Assembly: GCF_014203705.1 (NCBI RefSeq)
Contig: NZ_JACHJR010000001.1
Coordinates: 1,550,001 to 1,614,000, forward strand
Direction: 5' to 3'
Source: Kitasatospora gansuensis
GTDB lineage: Bacteria; Actinomycetota; Actinomycetes; Streptomycetales; Streptomycetaceae
DNA: 64,000 nucleotides
Shown in pieces: positions 8,422-17,153 of this stretch (within the stretch, counting starts at the first letter, position 1; each line of letters starts with the position of its first letter). A program made the translations under genes and the position numbers. Below the pieces are notes generated by a model. The model did not search any database, was not told where the DNA came from, and saw only the letters and a list, made by a program, of their open reading frames with translations.

Positions 8422-9258
8422 ATGGGCAACAAGGCTGAACTCGGCACCTTCCTACGGTCACGACGGGCCCGGCTGCAGCCGGCCGACGCCGGGCTGCGGC
8501 AGTACGGCGAGCGCCGCCGGGTGCCGGGGCTGCGCCGGGAGGAGCTGGCCCAGCTGGCCGGCGTGAGCGTGGACTACTACGTGCGGTTCGAGCAGGGCCG
8601 GGCGGAGAACGTCTCGGACACCGTGATCGACGCGGTGGCCACCGCCCTGCGGCTCGACCAGGCCGAGCGGCAGCACCTGCTGCACCTGGTCCGCCCGGAC
8701 GTCACCGGCGCCCGGCCCGCGCAACGGGTCCGCCCGGGGCTGCGGCGGCTGCTGGACTCGCTGCCGGACACCCCCGCCCTGGTGGTCGGCCGCCGGACGG
8801 ACATCCTGGCCTGGAACGAGCCGTTCACCGCCCTGCTGCTGGTGGACCTGGCGGCGCTGGCGCCGGAGCGGCGGAACCTCACCTGGCTGCACTTCTGCGA
8901 CGAGCGGCTGCGCGGCCGGTACGTGGACTGGGAGTGCAAGGCCCGCGACCTGGTGGCGATCCTGCGGATGGACCTCGGCCGGCACCAGTGCGACCCCGAG
9001 TACACCGACCTGGTGGCCCAACTGACTGAGCGGAGCCCCGAGTTCGCCCGGCTCTGGGAGGACCAGGAGGTCCGCGAGAAGACCCACGGCGAGTACGAGA
9101 TCTGGCACCCCGCGGCCGGCACCTTCACCCTCGCCTACGAGACCCTGCGGCTGCCGGACGACCCGGACCAGGCCCTGGTCGTCTACACCGCCGAAGCGGG
9201 TTCACCCGCCGAACCGGCCCTGCGCGCGGTGGTCGAGGGGGCCAGGCCCCTGGTCTGA
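8422..9258 (+). CDS. XRE-family regulator with MmyB-like ligand-binding domain
   Basis: 278 residues. An N-terminal helix-turn-helix (residues about 8-75, LRREELAQLAGVSVDYYVRF) is followed by a C-terminal MmyB-like domain (about 105-270; LLDSLPDTPALVVGRRTDIL, AWNEPFTALL, WHPAAGTFTLAYETL) of the PAS-like fold that binds fatty-acid-like ligands in related proteins. It probably represses the divergent dehydrogenase gene. TAGGAT at 8410-8415 lies where a -10 element would be for a transcript beginning near the ATG, so the mRNA may be leaderless; no clear ribosome binding site is seen. Confidence 0.88.
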   Translation: MGNKAELGTFLRSRRARLQPADAGLRQYGERRRVPGLRREELAQLAGVSVDYYVRFEQGRAENVSDTVIDAVATALRLDQAERQHLLHLVRPDVTGARPAQRVRPGLRRLLDSLPDTPALVVGRRTDILAWNEPFTALLLVDLAALAPERRNLTWLHFCDERLRGRYVDWECKARDLVAILRMDLGRHQCDPEYTDLVAQLTERSPEFARLWEDQEVREKTHGEYEIWHPAAGTFTLAYETLRLPDDPDQALVVYTAEAGSPAEPALRAVVEGARPLV

Positions 9259-9301
9259 CGCTCCGTCGGCCGGGACCCGGGCAGGCCCGGCCGACGGAGC
9301 G
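9259..9301. terminator. Strong bidirectional terminator
   Basis: A 16-bp perfect stem, CGCTCCGTCGGCCGGG (9259-9274) with its complement (9286-9301), around an 11-base loop, begins directly after the regulator stop. It serves both that gene and the convergent carboxypeptidase gene. Confidence 0.85.
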
Positions 9302-9305
9302 CGCT

Positions 9306-10646
9306 TCAGGACGCGATCCCGCAGTACTGCTGCTGCTTTCCGATCGCGCGGTACATGCAGTCGGCGTTCTCCACCAGCCGCAGCACGGCGTCGCGGTTCC
9401 GGCTGGTCTCCCGGCCGATCACCTCGTCGGGCGGGTAGAAGCCGCCGCCACCGCTGGCCGGGTACATCTCGAAGGTGTACGCGAAGATCCGCTGCGCGCC
9501 CCACAGCCAGTCGTCGATCGTCCCGTCGGTGATGTACAGGTCGCTGGACTGCTCGGGGGTGTAGCCGTTGCTGGCCGCCATGGTCTTCCCGAAGGTGGCG
9601 AAGGTGTTGTACTCGTCCGCCGACATCCCCGGCACGACGCCGTCGTACGTCCAGCCGAACGGCCAGAGCACCAGCTCGCTGTAGGTGTGGAAGTCGATCG
9701 CGGCGGTGATCTGCTGCTTGCCACCGACGATCCGGCTGCGGACGAAGTCGGCCACCACCTTGACCTCCTTGGCGGACTCCGCGGCGGTGCCCCGGTAGGT
9801 CTCGCTGGAGGTGGAGCCCGAAGAGCCGCCGCAGCAGCCGAACTTGTAGTTCCAGTTCCGGTTCTGGTCGGTACCGACGTTGCTGGAGCCGGAGTTGGGC
9901 TGCCGGTTCTTCCGCCAGCTGCGGTAGCTGCCGGTGGCGATGTCGTACTCGCCGCCGTCCGGGTTGACGTCCGGCACGATCCAGATCTCCCGGCTGTTCA
10001 CCGCGTTGGCGATCCGGCTGTCGGTGGCGTACTTGTCGCCGAACTCGTGCAGCAGGTAGAGCGCCATCTCGACGGTGAGGTGCTCCCGGGCGTGCTGGTG
10101 GGCGGTGAACAGCACCTCCGGCTCGGCCTCGTCGGTGCCGACGTTGTCGCTGATCTTGATGGCGAACAGGTCCCGGCCCTCGTAGGACTTGCCGATCACC
10201 TGCTTGCTCATGATGCTCGGGTGAGCCGCCACCACGGCGTTCAGGTCGGCGGTGGCCTCGGCGTAGTTGTGGTACATCGAGTCCTTGGACGGGAAGTCGT
10301 TGATGCTGATGCCCAGTCCGGTCTCGGGCTCCGGGCCGGGCAGCGCGGTCAACTTCCAGCCCTGGGCCCGGAGTCGGCGGGCCTCGGCGGCGGTGGCGGA
10401 GACCACCACGGACTGGGCGTCCACCTCGTCGATCGAGACACCGACGGCGGCGATCGCGCTCCGCTCGCCGACGGTGCGGGGGCCGTCGATGGCGTACTGG
10501 GTGATCGCCTCGTCCAGGGCGGCCGACGAACTCTCGTTCACCGGTGCGGGTTTGGCGCTGGCCTCGGAGGCGAGCGGCATCGCCAGGGCGATCGCGAGCA
10601 GGGCGGCAACGGCCGCAGCGGGCTTTCCGCGACTGAGCAGTCGCAT
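9306..10646 (-). CDS. Secreted zinc carboxypeptidase (M14 family)
   Basis: 446 residues. Sec signal peptide at about 1-32 (ending SEASA), a propeptide to about 120, then the M14 catalytic domain. Zinc ligands H and E are in [11 protein letters not shown], the third ligand in [14 protein letters not shown], and the catalytic glutamate in [16 protein letters not shown] and [10 protein letters not shown] are typical of the carboxypeptidase T-like group of Streptomyces. It should be exported and cleave C-terminal residues from peptides for nutrition. AGGAGG stands 6 bases before the ATG. Confidence 0.93.
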   Translation of the reverse strand: MRLLSRGKPAAAVAALLAIALAMPLASEASAKPAPVNESSSAALDEAITQYAIDGPRTVGERSAIAAVGVSIDEVDAQSVVVSATAAEARRLRAQGWKLTALPGPEPETGLGISINDFPSKDSMYHNYAEATADLNAVVAAHPSIMSKQVIGKSYEGRDLFAIKISDNVGTDEAEPEVLFTAHQHAREHLTVEMALYLLHEFGDKYATDSRIANAVNSREIWIVPDVNPDGGEYDIATGSYRSWRKNRQPNSGSSNVGTDQNRNWNYKFGCCGGSSGSTSSETYRGTAAESAKEVKVVADFVRSRIVGGKQQITAAIDFHTYSELVLWPFGWTYDGVVPGMSADEYNTFATFGKTMAASNGYTPEQSSDLYITDGTIDDWLWGAQRIFAYTFEMYPASGGGGFYPPDEVIGRETSRNRDAVLRLVENADCMYRAIGKQQQYCGIAS

Positions 10647-10853
10647 GACTGTCCTCCTGTGGGGGTTGTCCGGTAGGACGGATGGAGGGAGGAGCTGCGG
10701 CGCGCGCCAAGCACGATGGTGGCGCCACTGTCATGCGTGGGTCAATACCGCCCGTGGCGAAGTCTTCTGCCAGATGTACTTGTCATGTCACCTGACGTCC
10801 GCTCAACTGTCGGATGCTGGCCTCTTCCCCAACCCTCCGACCAGGAGAGACCG

Positions 10854-11894
10854 TTGAGCCTTCGCCGGATCGCCACCGCCCTGCTCGCCACCGCCGCCGC
10901 GACCCTGCTGCCGACCGCACCGGCACACGCCGGCACCGCCGGTACCGCCGACCTGCCGTTCGCCGGGGCCACCACGGTCGGGCTGCACAACACCTACGAC
11001 CCGGGCGCCTTCAGCCAGTTGGCCCGCGCGCTGGACACCGGCACCGGCATGATCGAGCTGGACGTCTGGACCGACACCGTCACCAAGGAGTGGAAGGTCA
11101 GCCACTCCAACCCGCTCGGCAACAGCAACAACTGCGTCGCGGCCACCGACGCCTCCCAGCTCTACGGCGGCGGTACCAACAAGAACCTGGAGCACTGCCT
11201 GGACGACGTCCGGCTCTGGCTCGGCGCGCACCCCCAGTCCGGGCCGCTGGTGGTCAAGTTGGAGCTGAAGGGCGGCTTCGCCGGCAACCGCGGCATGGGC
11301 CCGGCCCAGCTCGACGCGCTGATCGCGGCCCACCTGGGCAGCACCGTCTTCCGCCCGGCCGACCTGCTGGGCTCGTACGCCACCCTGGACGAGGCCGCCC
11401 GGGCCGGCAACTGGCCGAGCCGCGCGGCGCTGGCCGGGCGGGTGCTGGTCGACATCATCCCCGGCACCGCCGAGGAGCAGAACCCGTTCGACACCCTGCA
11501 CACCGACGTGGAGTACGGCCGCTACCTGCGCGACCTCGCGGCAGCCGGGCGGGTCGGCCAGGCGCAGGTCTTCCCGGCCGTGCACGGCGCGGCGGCGGGC
11601 GACCCCCGCGGCAAGTACGGCGAGACCAACCTCCGTCCGTGGTTCGTGCTCTTCGACGGCGACGCCGCCGCCTACGTGAGCGGGAGCATCGACACCTCCT
11701 GGTACCGGACCCGGCACTACCTGCTGGTCATGACGGACGCCCACAACGTCGCCCCGGCCATCTCCGGCACCGCGCCCACCGCCGACCAGGCCCGCGCCCG
11801 GGTCACCCAGCTGGCCGCCGCCAACGCCAGCATCGCCACCAGCGACTGGCGTGCGCTGCCGGAGATCCAGTCCCTGGTGCTGCCGCGCGGCTGA
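10854..11894 (+). CDS. Secreted Ca2+-dependent phosphoinositide phospholipase C-like protein
   Basis: 346 residues from a TTG start with AGGAGAG just upstream; this start gives a clean signal peptide (MSLRRIATALLA... APAHA, residues 1-26), while the frame's earlier ATG gives none. The mature protein has PI-PLC features of the PI-PLC-C1 family: GLHNTYD (first catalytic His), MIELDVW (metal acidic residues), WKVSHSNP (second His), VVKLELKGG and RPWFVLFDGD. It probably cleaves phosphoinositides or related phosphodiester lipids outside the cell. It is divergent from the M14 peptidase gene. Confidence 0.82.
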   Translation: MSLRRIATALLATAAATLLPTAPAHAGTAGTADLPFAGATTVGLHNTYDPGAFSQLARALDTGTGMIELDVWTDTVTKEWKVSHSNPLGNSNNCVAATDASQLYGGGTNKNLEHCLDDVRLWLGAHPQSGPLVVKLELKGGFAGNRGMGPAQLDALIAAHLGSTVFRPADLLGSYATLDEAARAGNWPSRAALAGRVLVDIIPGTAEEQNPFDTLHTDVEYGRYLRDLAAAGRVGQAQVFPAVHGAAAGDPRGKYGETNLRPWFVLFDGDAAAYVSGSIDTSWYRTRHYLLVMTDAHNVAPAISGTAPTADQARARVTQLAAANASIATSDWRALPEIQSLVLPRG

Positions 11895-11923
11895 CGCCCG
11901 GTCAGGCCGGGACCCGCAGGCGC

Positions 11924-12151
11924 TCAGTGGCGGCAGGCGGCCACCACGGCGAGCAGGACGAGTGCGACGGCCGCCAGCCGCAGGCACCCGTACCGCTCGC
12001 CGGCGCCCCGTCTGCGGGTCTCGACCTGGCCCCCGGGAGCGACACCGGGATGCGCGGCGGCGTAGTGCTCGACCTGTCGGCGCAGCCCCTCGGACTCCCC
12101 GTGCCAGGACGTCTTGAAGCTGCACTCGCCGCACCAGTAGCGGTTGGCCAC
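11924..12151 (-). CDS. Small zinc-ribbon-like protein with C-terminal hydrophobic tail
   Basis: 75 residues from a GTG preceded by GGGAG 5 bases away (a GTG eight codons earlier is possible). It starts VANRYWCGECSFKTSW and has a later VEHYAAAHPG, so C-x2-C plus H-x4-H could bind zinc in the manner of a C2H2 finger. It ends with a hydrophobic stretch (RLAAVALVLLAVVAAC). Similar small proteins are widespread in Streptomyces but have no known function. It is divergent from the NACHT-protein gene with 156 bp between. Confidence 0.6.
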   Translation of the reverse strand: MANRYWCGECSFKTSWHGESEGLRRQVEHYAAAHPGVAPGGQVETRRRGAGERYGCLRLAAVALVLLAVVAACRH

Positions 12152-12307
12152 GTCGACTCCCTGCCTCCGGTTCACTGCACGCTCGGGACACGCCCCCGAC
12201 GGTGACCTCCGTCATGTTGACTGTCCAGGTCAGGGAACCGGCCATCTGTGACCGGTGGCCACCGGTAGGCTCGCCGCCGTTCGTACTGGTGGGTAGGGGA
12301 GACGCTC

Positions 12308-14683
12308 GTGGCAGACGACCTCGGCACGTTGTTACGCAAGCTGCGCGATCAGGCGGACCTGACGCAGGAACAGGTGGCCGAGCGGTCCGGAATCAGCGTG
12401 CGCACCATTCGCCGGCTGGAGAGCGGCGGATCCGCCAACCACCGGATGGGGACGGTGAATCTGCTCGCGGACGCGCTCGACCTCGGTGACGAGGACCGCC
12501 GACGCCTGGCCGCCACCCTCACCGGAGCGCCCGCCGCCCCGGCCCCACGAACGGCGCCCGGGACCGGAACCCCCACCCCGACGCCCGTCGACAGCGGACT
12601 CGCCGAAGCCGCCCGGGAGTTGGCGACCGAGGTCCGGCGCCGCTGGCGCCACGAGGAGGCGCAGCGCCGGGTCCACGACCCGTTCCCACTGCCCGTCCGG
12701 TGGCAGCCCGCGCCCACCGCTCTGACCGACCACGCGGAGAACGTCCAGCGTCTCGGCCCGGGTGAGACACCGCGCGAGGTGGATCTCGACGGCGACCTGC
12801 GCACCGTGACCGACGTCTACCGCAGGATCCCCTCCGGACGGCTGGCGATCCTCGGCCGGGCGGGTTCGGGCAAGTCCGTCCTCACCATCAGGTTCACCCT
12901 GGACCTGCTGGACGCCCCGGTCCCGCACGGCCGGGTGCCGGTCATCTTCAGCATCGGCTCCTGGGACCCGTCCACCACCGCGCTGCGGGACTGGCTGATC
13001 GGCCGCCTGCTGCGCGACCACCCCCATCTGGCCCGCCGCAGCTCCCGCGGCGCGACGCTGGCCGCCGCGCTGATCGACGCCGACCTGGTCCTCCCGGTCC
13101 TGGACGGCTTCGACGAGATCGCCGAAGGTCTGCGGCGCGAGGCCCTGGACGCGCTCAACGCGACCTCCTCCCCGCTCGTCCTCACCAGCCGGCGCGACGA
13201 GTACGCCGAGGCGGTCCGGGCCGCGCACGCTCCGCTGGTCTGGGCAGGTGGCATCGAGCTCACCGACCTCACCCTCGACGACCTGGCCGGCTACCTGCCC
13301 CGCACCGCCCGGACCCTCCCGGCCGAGGGAAGCGGGACCAGGACGGCCTGGGACGCGGTCCTCGAACGGCTCCCTGAGCGGGAGGGCGCGGACCTCGCGA
13401 CGGTGCTGACCACCCCGCTCATGGTCATCCTCGCCCGCACCCTCTACAGCGAGACACCCGGCCGCGATCCCGCCGAACTCCTCGACGCCACCCGCTTCCC
13501 CACCGCCCGGAGCCTGGAGGAACACCTGCTGGCGGGATTCGTGCCCGCCGTCTACCGGCGTCGCACCCCGGAACGGGACGCCGCCGGCCGGCAGCCCCGG
13601 ACGCCGTACGCGGACCCCGCCCGGGCCGAGCGCTGGCTCGGCCACCTCGCCCACCACCTGGTCCGTTTCGACCGCGACCGGCAGGACCTCGCGTGGTGGC
13701 AGCTCGGCGACTCGCTGTCGCGCTCGACCCGGACCCTGGCCGTCGTGCTGGCCACCGACCTGAGCGTCACGCTGGCCGACTGGCTGGTCTGCCTGCTGCT
13801 GACCCCGCTCGCCATCGCCGAACTCCTGCTGCAGGGCGCCCTCCTGGGCCTCGCCGCCGGACTCGCCTTCGGGTCCGTCTACGCGATGGCGGACCGGTCC
13901 GGGGGTGGGTCGGCCGTCGAACCGGCCAGCGTCCGGCTGACGCTGCGCGCCACCCACCGCGGTCTCGGCCGCCGCCCGCTGCGCACCTTCGCCGTCCGCT
14001 TCGGCCAGGGCCTGTTCGGCGGGGCCGTGATGGGGATCGGCTGTGCCTGCGCGTTCGCCTTCGAACGCGCGCTGGGCACCGAGACCTCGCTCACCGACCC
14101 TGCCGTGTTCAAAGGCATCCTGATCAACATGCTGGTCTTCGCGCTGATCTTCGGCCTGGCCGCCGGTCTGGTCTTCGGGCTGACGGCCGCACTCGAAGCA
14201 CCCGTCGACGTCACCGCGGCGGCCACCCCGGTCAGCCTGCTGTCCTCGAACCGTACGACGGTGGGGCGGCAGTTCCTGGTGCTGGCCCCGACGCTCACCC
14301 TGGCCATCGCCTTCGGCGGTCACCTGGTCGTCCGGCTGCTCCAGGACTCGATGGGCCGGCTCAACTGGGACCTCCGGGACGGCCTGCTGATCGGCACGGT
14401 CGGCGGCCTCGGCGGCGCGGCCTCCTACCTGCTCGCCTTCACCGCCTGGGGCCAGTGGCTGCTGCTCTCCCGGCTCTGGCTGCCGCTGACCGGCCGGCTC
14501 CCCTGGGACCCGGTCGCCTTCCTGGACGACGCCTACCGCCGCGGGGTGCTGCGGCAGACCGGCGCCGTCTACCAGTTCCGCCACGTCCGGCTGCAGCACC
14601 ACCTCGGGAGCACGTACCGGCGACAGCACCCGGACTTCGCGCCGATCGCCTTCCCCGTGACCGGCCGCCCCGGGACGCCCTGA
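12308..14683 (+). CDS. XRE-NACHT ATPase with C-terminal membrane domain
   Basis: 791 residues. An XRE helix-turn-helix (about 5-70, LTQEQVAERSGISVRTIRRL) is followed by a linker (RVHDPFPLPVRWQPAP) and a STAND/NACHT nucleotidase domain. Walker A is GRAGSGKS at 183-190; Walker B is LPVLDGFDE ending at Glu270. The last 330 residues hold several hydrophobic segments (AIAELLLQGALLGLAAGLAF, LINMLVFALIFGLAAGL, LGGAASYLLAFTAWG), so it is membrane-anchored. HTH fused to a NACHT ATPase and a membrane region suggests a ligand- or stress-sensing switch; relatives of NACHT proteins act in antiphage defence, but that role is unproven here. GGGGAG precedes the GTG start. Confidence 0.82.
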   Translation: MADDLGTLLRKLRDQADLTQEQVAERSGISVRTIRRLESGGSANHRMGTVNLLADALDLGDEDRRRLAATLTGAPAAPAPRTAPGTGTPTPTPVDSGLAEAARELATEVRRRWRHEEAQRRVHDPFPLPVRWQPAPTALTDHAENVQRLGPGETPREVDLDGDLRTVTDVYRRIPSGRLAILGRAGSGKSVLTIRFTLDLLDAPVPHGRVPVIFSIGSWDPSTTALRDWLIGRLLRDHPHLARRSSRGATLAAALIDADLVLPVLDGFDEIAEGLRREALDALNATSSPLVLTSRRDEYAEAVRAAHAPLVWAGGIELTDLTLDDLAGYLPRTARTLPAEGSGTRTAWDAVLERLPEREGADLATVLTTPLMVILARTLYSETPGRDPAELLDATRFPTARSLEEHLLAGFVPAVYRRRTPERDAAGRQPRTPYADPARAERWLGHLAHHLVRFDRDRQDLAWWQLGDSLSRSTRTLAVVLATDLSVTLADWLVCLLLTPLAIAELLLQGALLGLAAGLAFGSVYAMADRSGGGSAVEPASVRLTLRATHRGLGRRPLRTFAVRFGQGLFGGAVMGIGCACAFAFERALGTETSLTDPAVFKGILINMLVFALIFGLAAGLVFGLTAALEAPVDVTAAATPVSLLSSNRTTVGRQFLVLAPTLTLAIAFGGHLVVRLLQDSMGRLNWDLRDGLLIGTVGGLGGAASYLLAFTAWGQWLLLSRLWLPLTGRLPWDPVAFLDDAYRRGVLRQTGAVYQFRHVRLQHHLGSTYRRQHPDFAPIAFPVTGRPGTP

Positions 14684-14803
14684 CGGCCGGTCACCAATGG
14701 CCGGTGGCTTGGCCTGTCCACCGGGCAGTACACGCACCAGCATCGGGACGTCCGGTTCGCGGCGCTCCACCCCACCGCGAACCTCCTCGACGAAGGGTTC
14801 CCG

Positions 14804-15901
14804 ATGACGTCCCTGCGCATCACCGCACTCGGCGCGGCACTCGCGCTCGCCGCCCTGACCGGCACCGGCCCGGCGCATGCCGAAGCACCGACCGCGGCGA
14901 CCGCACCGACCGCCACCGCCGTTCCGGCTTTCAGCGACGGCCAGGGTCTGACCCTGGTGCCCGGAGCCACCGAGGTGCACAGCCCCACCGACTTCACCCT
15001 CACCGTCACCACCGGGCAGCTCTCCGGGAAGCACCGGATCCGCATCCTGCTGCCCGCCGGGTACGACGCCGACCCCGGTCGGCGCTGGCCGGTCACCTAC
15101 TTCCTGCACGGCGGTGGCGGCGGGGTGGACGACGTCGCGGCCGCGCCCGCGCTGCACGCGGACTCGATGATCACCGTGGTGCCGGACGGCGGCCTGAAGG
15201 GCTGGTACGCCGACTGGAGGATGCAGAACACCGCCGAGGGCGCCGCGAACTGGGAGACCTTCCACCTCACCCAGGTCGTCCCGTTCATCGACGCCAATCT
15301 CCGCACCCTCCCCGACCGGGCCCACCGGGCCGTCGTCGGGCTGTCCATGGGCGGCTACGGCTCGCTCCACTACGCCCAGGCCAGGCCGGACCTGTTCGGC
15401 CAGGTCGCCGCGCTGTCGGGCGGCATCGACTTCGGTATGTGGACCATCCGCGCGACCGTCCTGGCCACCGAGCTCAACCTCACCGGCGCCTGGTGCGCGG
15501 CGAGCAGCTCCTCCAGCTCCTCCGGCTCCGGTGACTGCACCGGCTACGGCCCCTACGTGGACAGCGACGCGATCTTCGGCTCGCCGTACCCGGTCTTCAA
15601 CGCCGACCGGGTGTGGAAGGCGGTCGACCCGGCCACTCCGGTCAACCTCGCCAAGCTCTCCGGCACCGGCATCACGCTCTACACCGGCAACAACGACGTC
15701 ATCGACGCCAACACCGAGGCGGCGTCCAAGACCGTCAAGGCCCGGCTGGACCAGCTGGGCATCCCCAGCCGCTTCGTCGACTACGGCAACGGTTCGGCAC
15801 TGGCCCCGAGCTGCAACGGCGGCCACAACTACGGCTGTTGGGCCCCGGCGTTCGCCGACTACGTCCCGCGCCTGGCCGCCGCCTTCGCCGCCGCCGGCTG
15901 A
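14804..15901 (+). CDS. Secreted alpha/beta-hydrolase esterase (esterase D/Ag85 type)
   Basis: 365 residues. Sec signal at about 1-27 (TGTGPAHA). The alpha/beta-hydrolase core has RWPVTYFLHGGGGG, a nucleophile elbow GLSMGGYG with Ser181, an acid-site candidate in GNNDVIDANTE and His in GGHNYGCWAP. It belongs to the putative esterase family PF00756, which includes feruloyl/acetyl-xylan esterases and mycolyl transferases; the substrate is unknown. A serine-rich linker (ASSSSSSSGSGDC) interrupts the domain near residue 228. The serine-hydrolase gene begins 43 bases later on the same strand. Confidence 0.85.
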   Translation: MTSLRITALGAALALAALTGTGPAHAEAPTAATAPTATAVPAFSDGQGLTLVPGATEVHSPTDFTLTVTTGQLSGKHRIRILLPAGYDADPGRRWPVTYFLHGGGGGVDDVAAAPALHADSMITVVPDGGLKGWYADWRMQNTAEGAANWETFHLTQVVPFIDANLRTLPDRAHRAVVGLSMGGYGSLHYAQARPDLFGQVAALSGGIDFGMWTIRATVLATELNLTGAWCAASSSSSSSGSGDCTGYGPYVDSDAIFGSPYPVFNADRVWKAVDPATPVNLAKLSGTGITLYTGNNDVIDANTEAASKTVKARLDQLGIPSRFVDYGNGSALAPSCNGGHNYGCWAPAFADYVPRLAAAFAAAG

Positions 15902-15943
15902 CCATCCGTCAGAGCACCGTCCCCAGAACCCAGGAGAACAGGC

Positions 15944-17077
15944 ATGAAGCACACCAGGAAGCGGCTCTCCGCCCTCATCGGCGCGGCGGCCGCGACCGTC
16001 GTCATGCTGACGACGACCACCGCCCACGCCACCCCGGCCGCCGACCACCCCGCCACGCTCGCGGCGCTGAAGACCTTCCAGGCCGCCGCGGGCCCCGGCG
16101 CCGGGGTGTACGCGGGTAACGCCACCGGCTCCTGGTCGCTGTCGGCCGGCACCGGCACGATCAACACCACCAAGCCGATCCAGTCCAACGAGTACTTCCG
16201 GGCGGGCAGCCAGACCAAGACCTTCACCGCGGCGACCGTCCTGCAACTGGTCGACGAGGGAAAGGTCTCCCTGGACACGGGCATCGAGACCTACCTCCCG
16301 GGCGTGGTCACCGGCAACGGCTACGACGGCACCCGGATCACCGTGCGGCACCTGCTCCGGCAGACCACTGGAATCCCGCAGTACGACCCCTTGGGCTCCC
16401 TCAACGTGGCCGAGCCGGACGGTACCTTCAAGCTGGCCACCCTGGTGCGGGAGGGCCTGAAGCGGGCGCCGGGCTCCGCGCCGGGCACCGCCTTCGCGTA
16501 CTCCAACACCAACTACCTGATCCTCGGCATGCTCATCGAGAAGGTGACGGGCCTGCCGGCCCACGAGGCCGTCACGGGCCGGATCCTCCAGCCCCTCGGC
16601 CTGACCCGCACCGTCTTCCCCGCTCCCGGCAACCGCGCCCTGCCCACCCCGGCCGTGCCCGGCTACAACGGCGCCCGGCTCGGCCCGTTCTTCTTCTGGA
16701 CCTCGGTCTTCACCTACGACCCGTCCGTCTTCAGTACCGCCGGGGCGATCATCTCCACGGAGGAGGACCTCAGCACCTTCTACCAGGGCCTGCTGGCCGG
16801 CCGGGTGGTCTCCCCGGCGATGGTGGCGGAGCTGGAGCAGACGGGCGACATCGGCGCCGGTATCGGCTACGGCTTCGGGATCTTCCGGATGAACCTGTCC
16901 TGCGGCGGCGAGGCCTGGGGTCACAACGGCGGGGTCCCCGGCTACTACACCCAGACCATGGTCACCAAGGACGGCCGGCACGCCTCCGCGATGACCAACG
17001 CCTACTTCACCAACAACACGCCGCAGCAGCAGCTGTTCACGCTGATCGACACGGCCCTGTGCGAGAGCCGGTCGTAG
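15944..17077 (+). CDS. Secreted penicillin-binding-type serine hydrolase (D-Ala-D-Ala carboxypeptidase-like)
   Basis: 377 residues. Signal peptide at about 1-28 (TTTAHATPA). Class C beta-lactamase fold: SxxK in GSQTKTF (Ser89, Lys92), YxN in AYSNTNYL, and HNGG in WGHNGGVPGY in place of the KTG box. Most secreted Streptomyces members act as D,D-carboxypeptidases or peptide esterases rather than as true beta-lactamases. AGGAGAA lies upstream of the ATG. It may be cotranscribed with the preceding esterase gene. Confidence 0.87.
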   Translation: MKHTRKRLSALIGAAAATVVMLTTTTAHATPAADHPATLAALKTFQAAAGPGAGVYAGNATGSWSLSAGTGTINTTKPIQSNEYFRAGSQTKTFTAATVLQLVDEGKVSLDTGIETYLPGVVTGNGYDGTRITVRHLLRQTTGIPQYDPLGSLNVAEPDGTFKLATLVREGLKRAPGSAPGTAFAYSNTNYLILGMLIEKVTGLPAHEAVTGRILQPLGLTRTVFPAPGNRALPTPAVPGYNGARLGPFFFWTSVFTYDPSVFSTAGAIISTEEDLSTFYQGLLAGRVVSPAMVAELEQTGDIGAGIGYGFGIFRMNLSCGGEAWGHNGGVPGYYTQTMVTKDGRHASAMTNAYFTNNTPQQQLFTLIDTALCESRS

Positions 17078-17153
17078 GGCGAGCCACCCTGACGCTTGAT
17101 CACATAGTGGAAAGGGCTCGATCGGGCGGGCCGGCTGCTCGTACGCTCCGGGG

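Noticed and set aside
10716..10853. Longer N-terminus for the PI-PLC-like protein
   Set aside because: The added 46 residues do not form a signal peptide, while the TTG at 10854 has a ribosome site and starts a clean one.
12332..16981. A 1549-codon minus-strand open frame
   Set aside because: It lies antisense to three well-supported plus-strand genes (NACHT protein, esterase, serine hydrolase) and has no recognisable domain.
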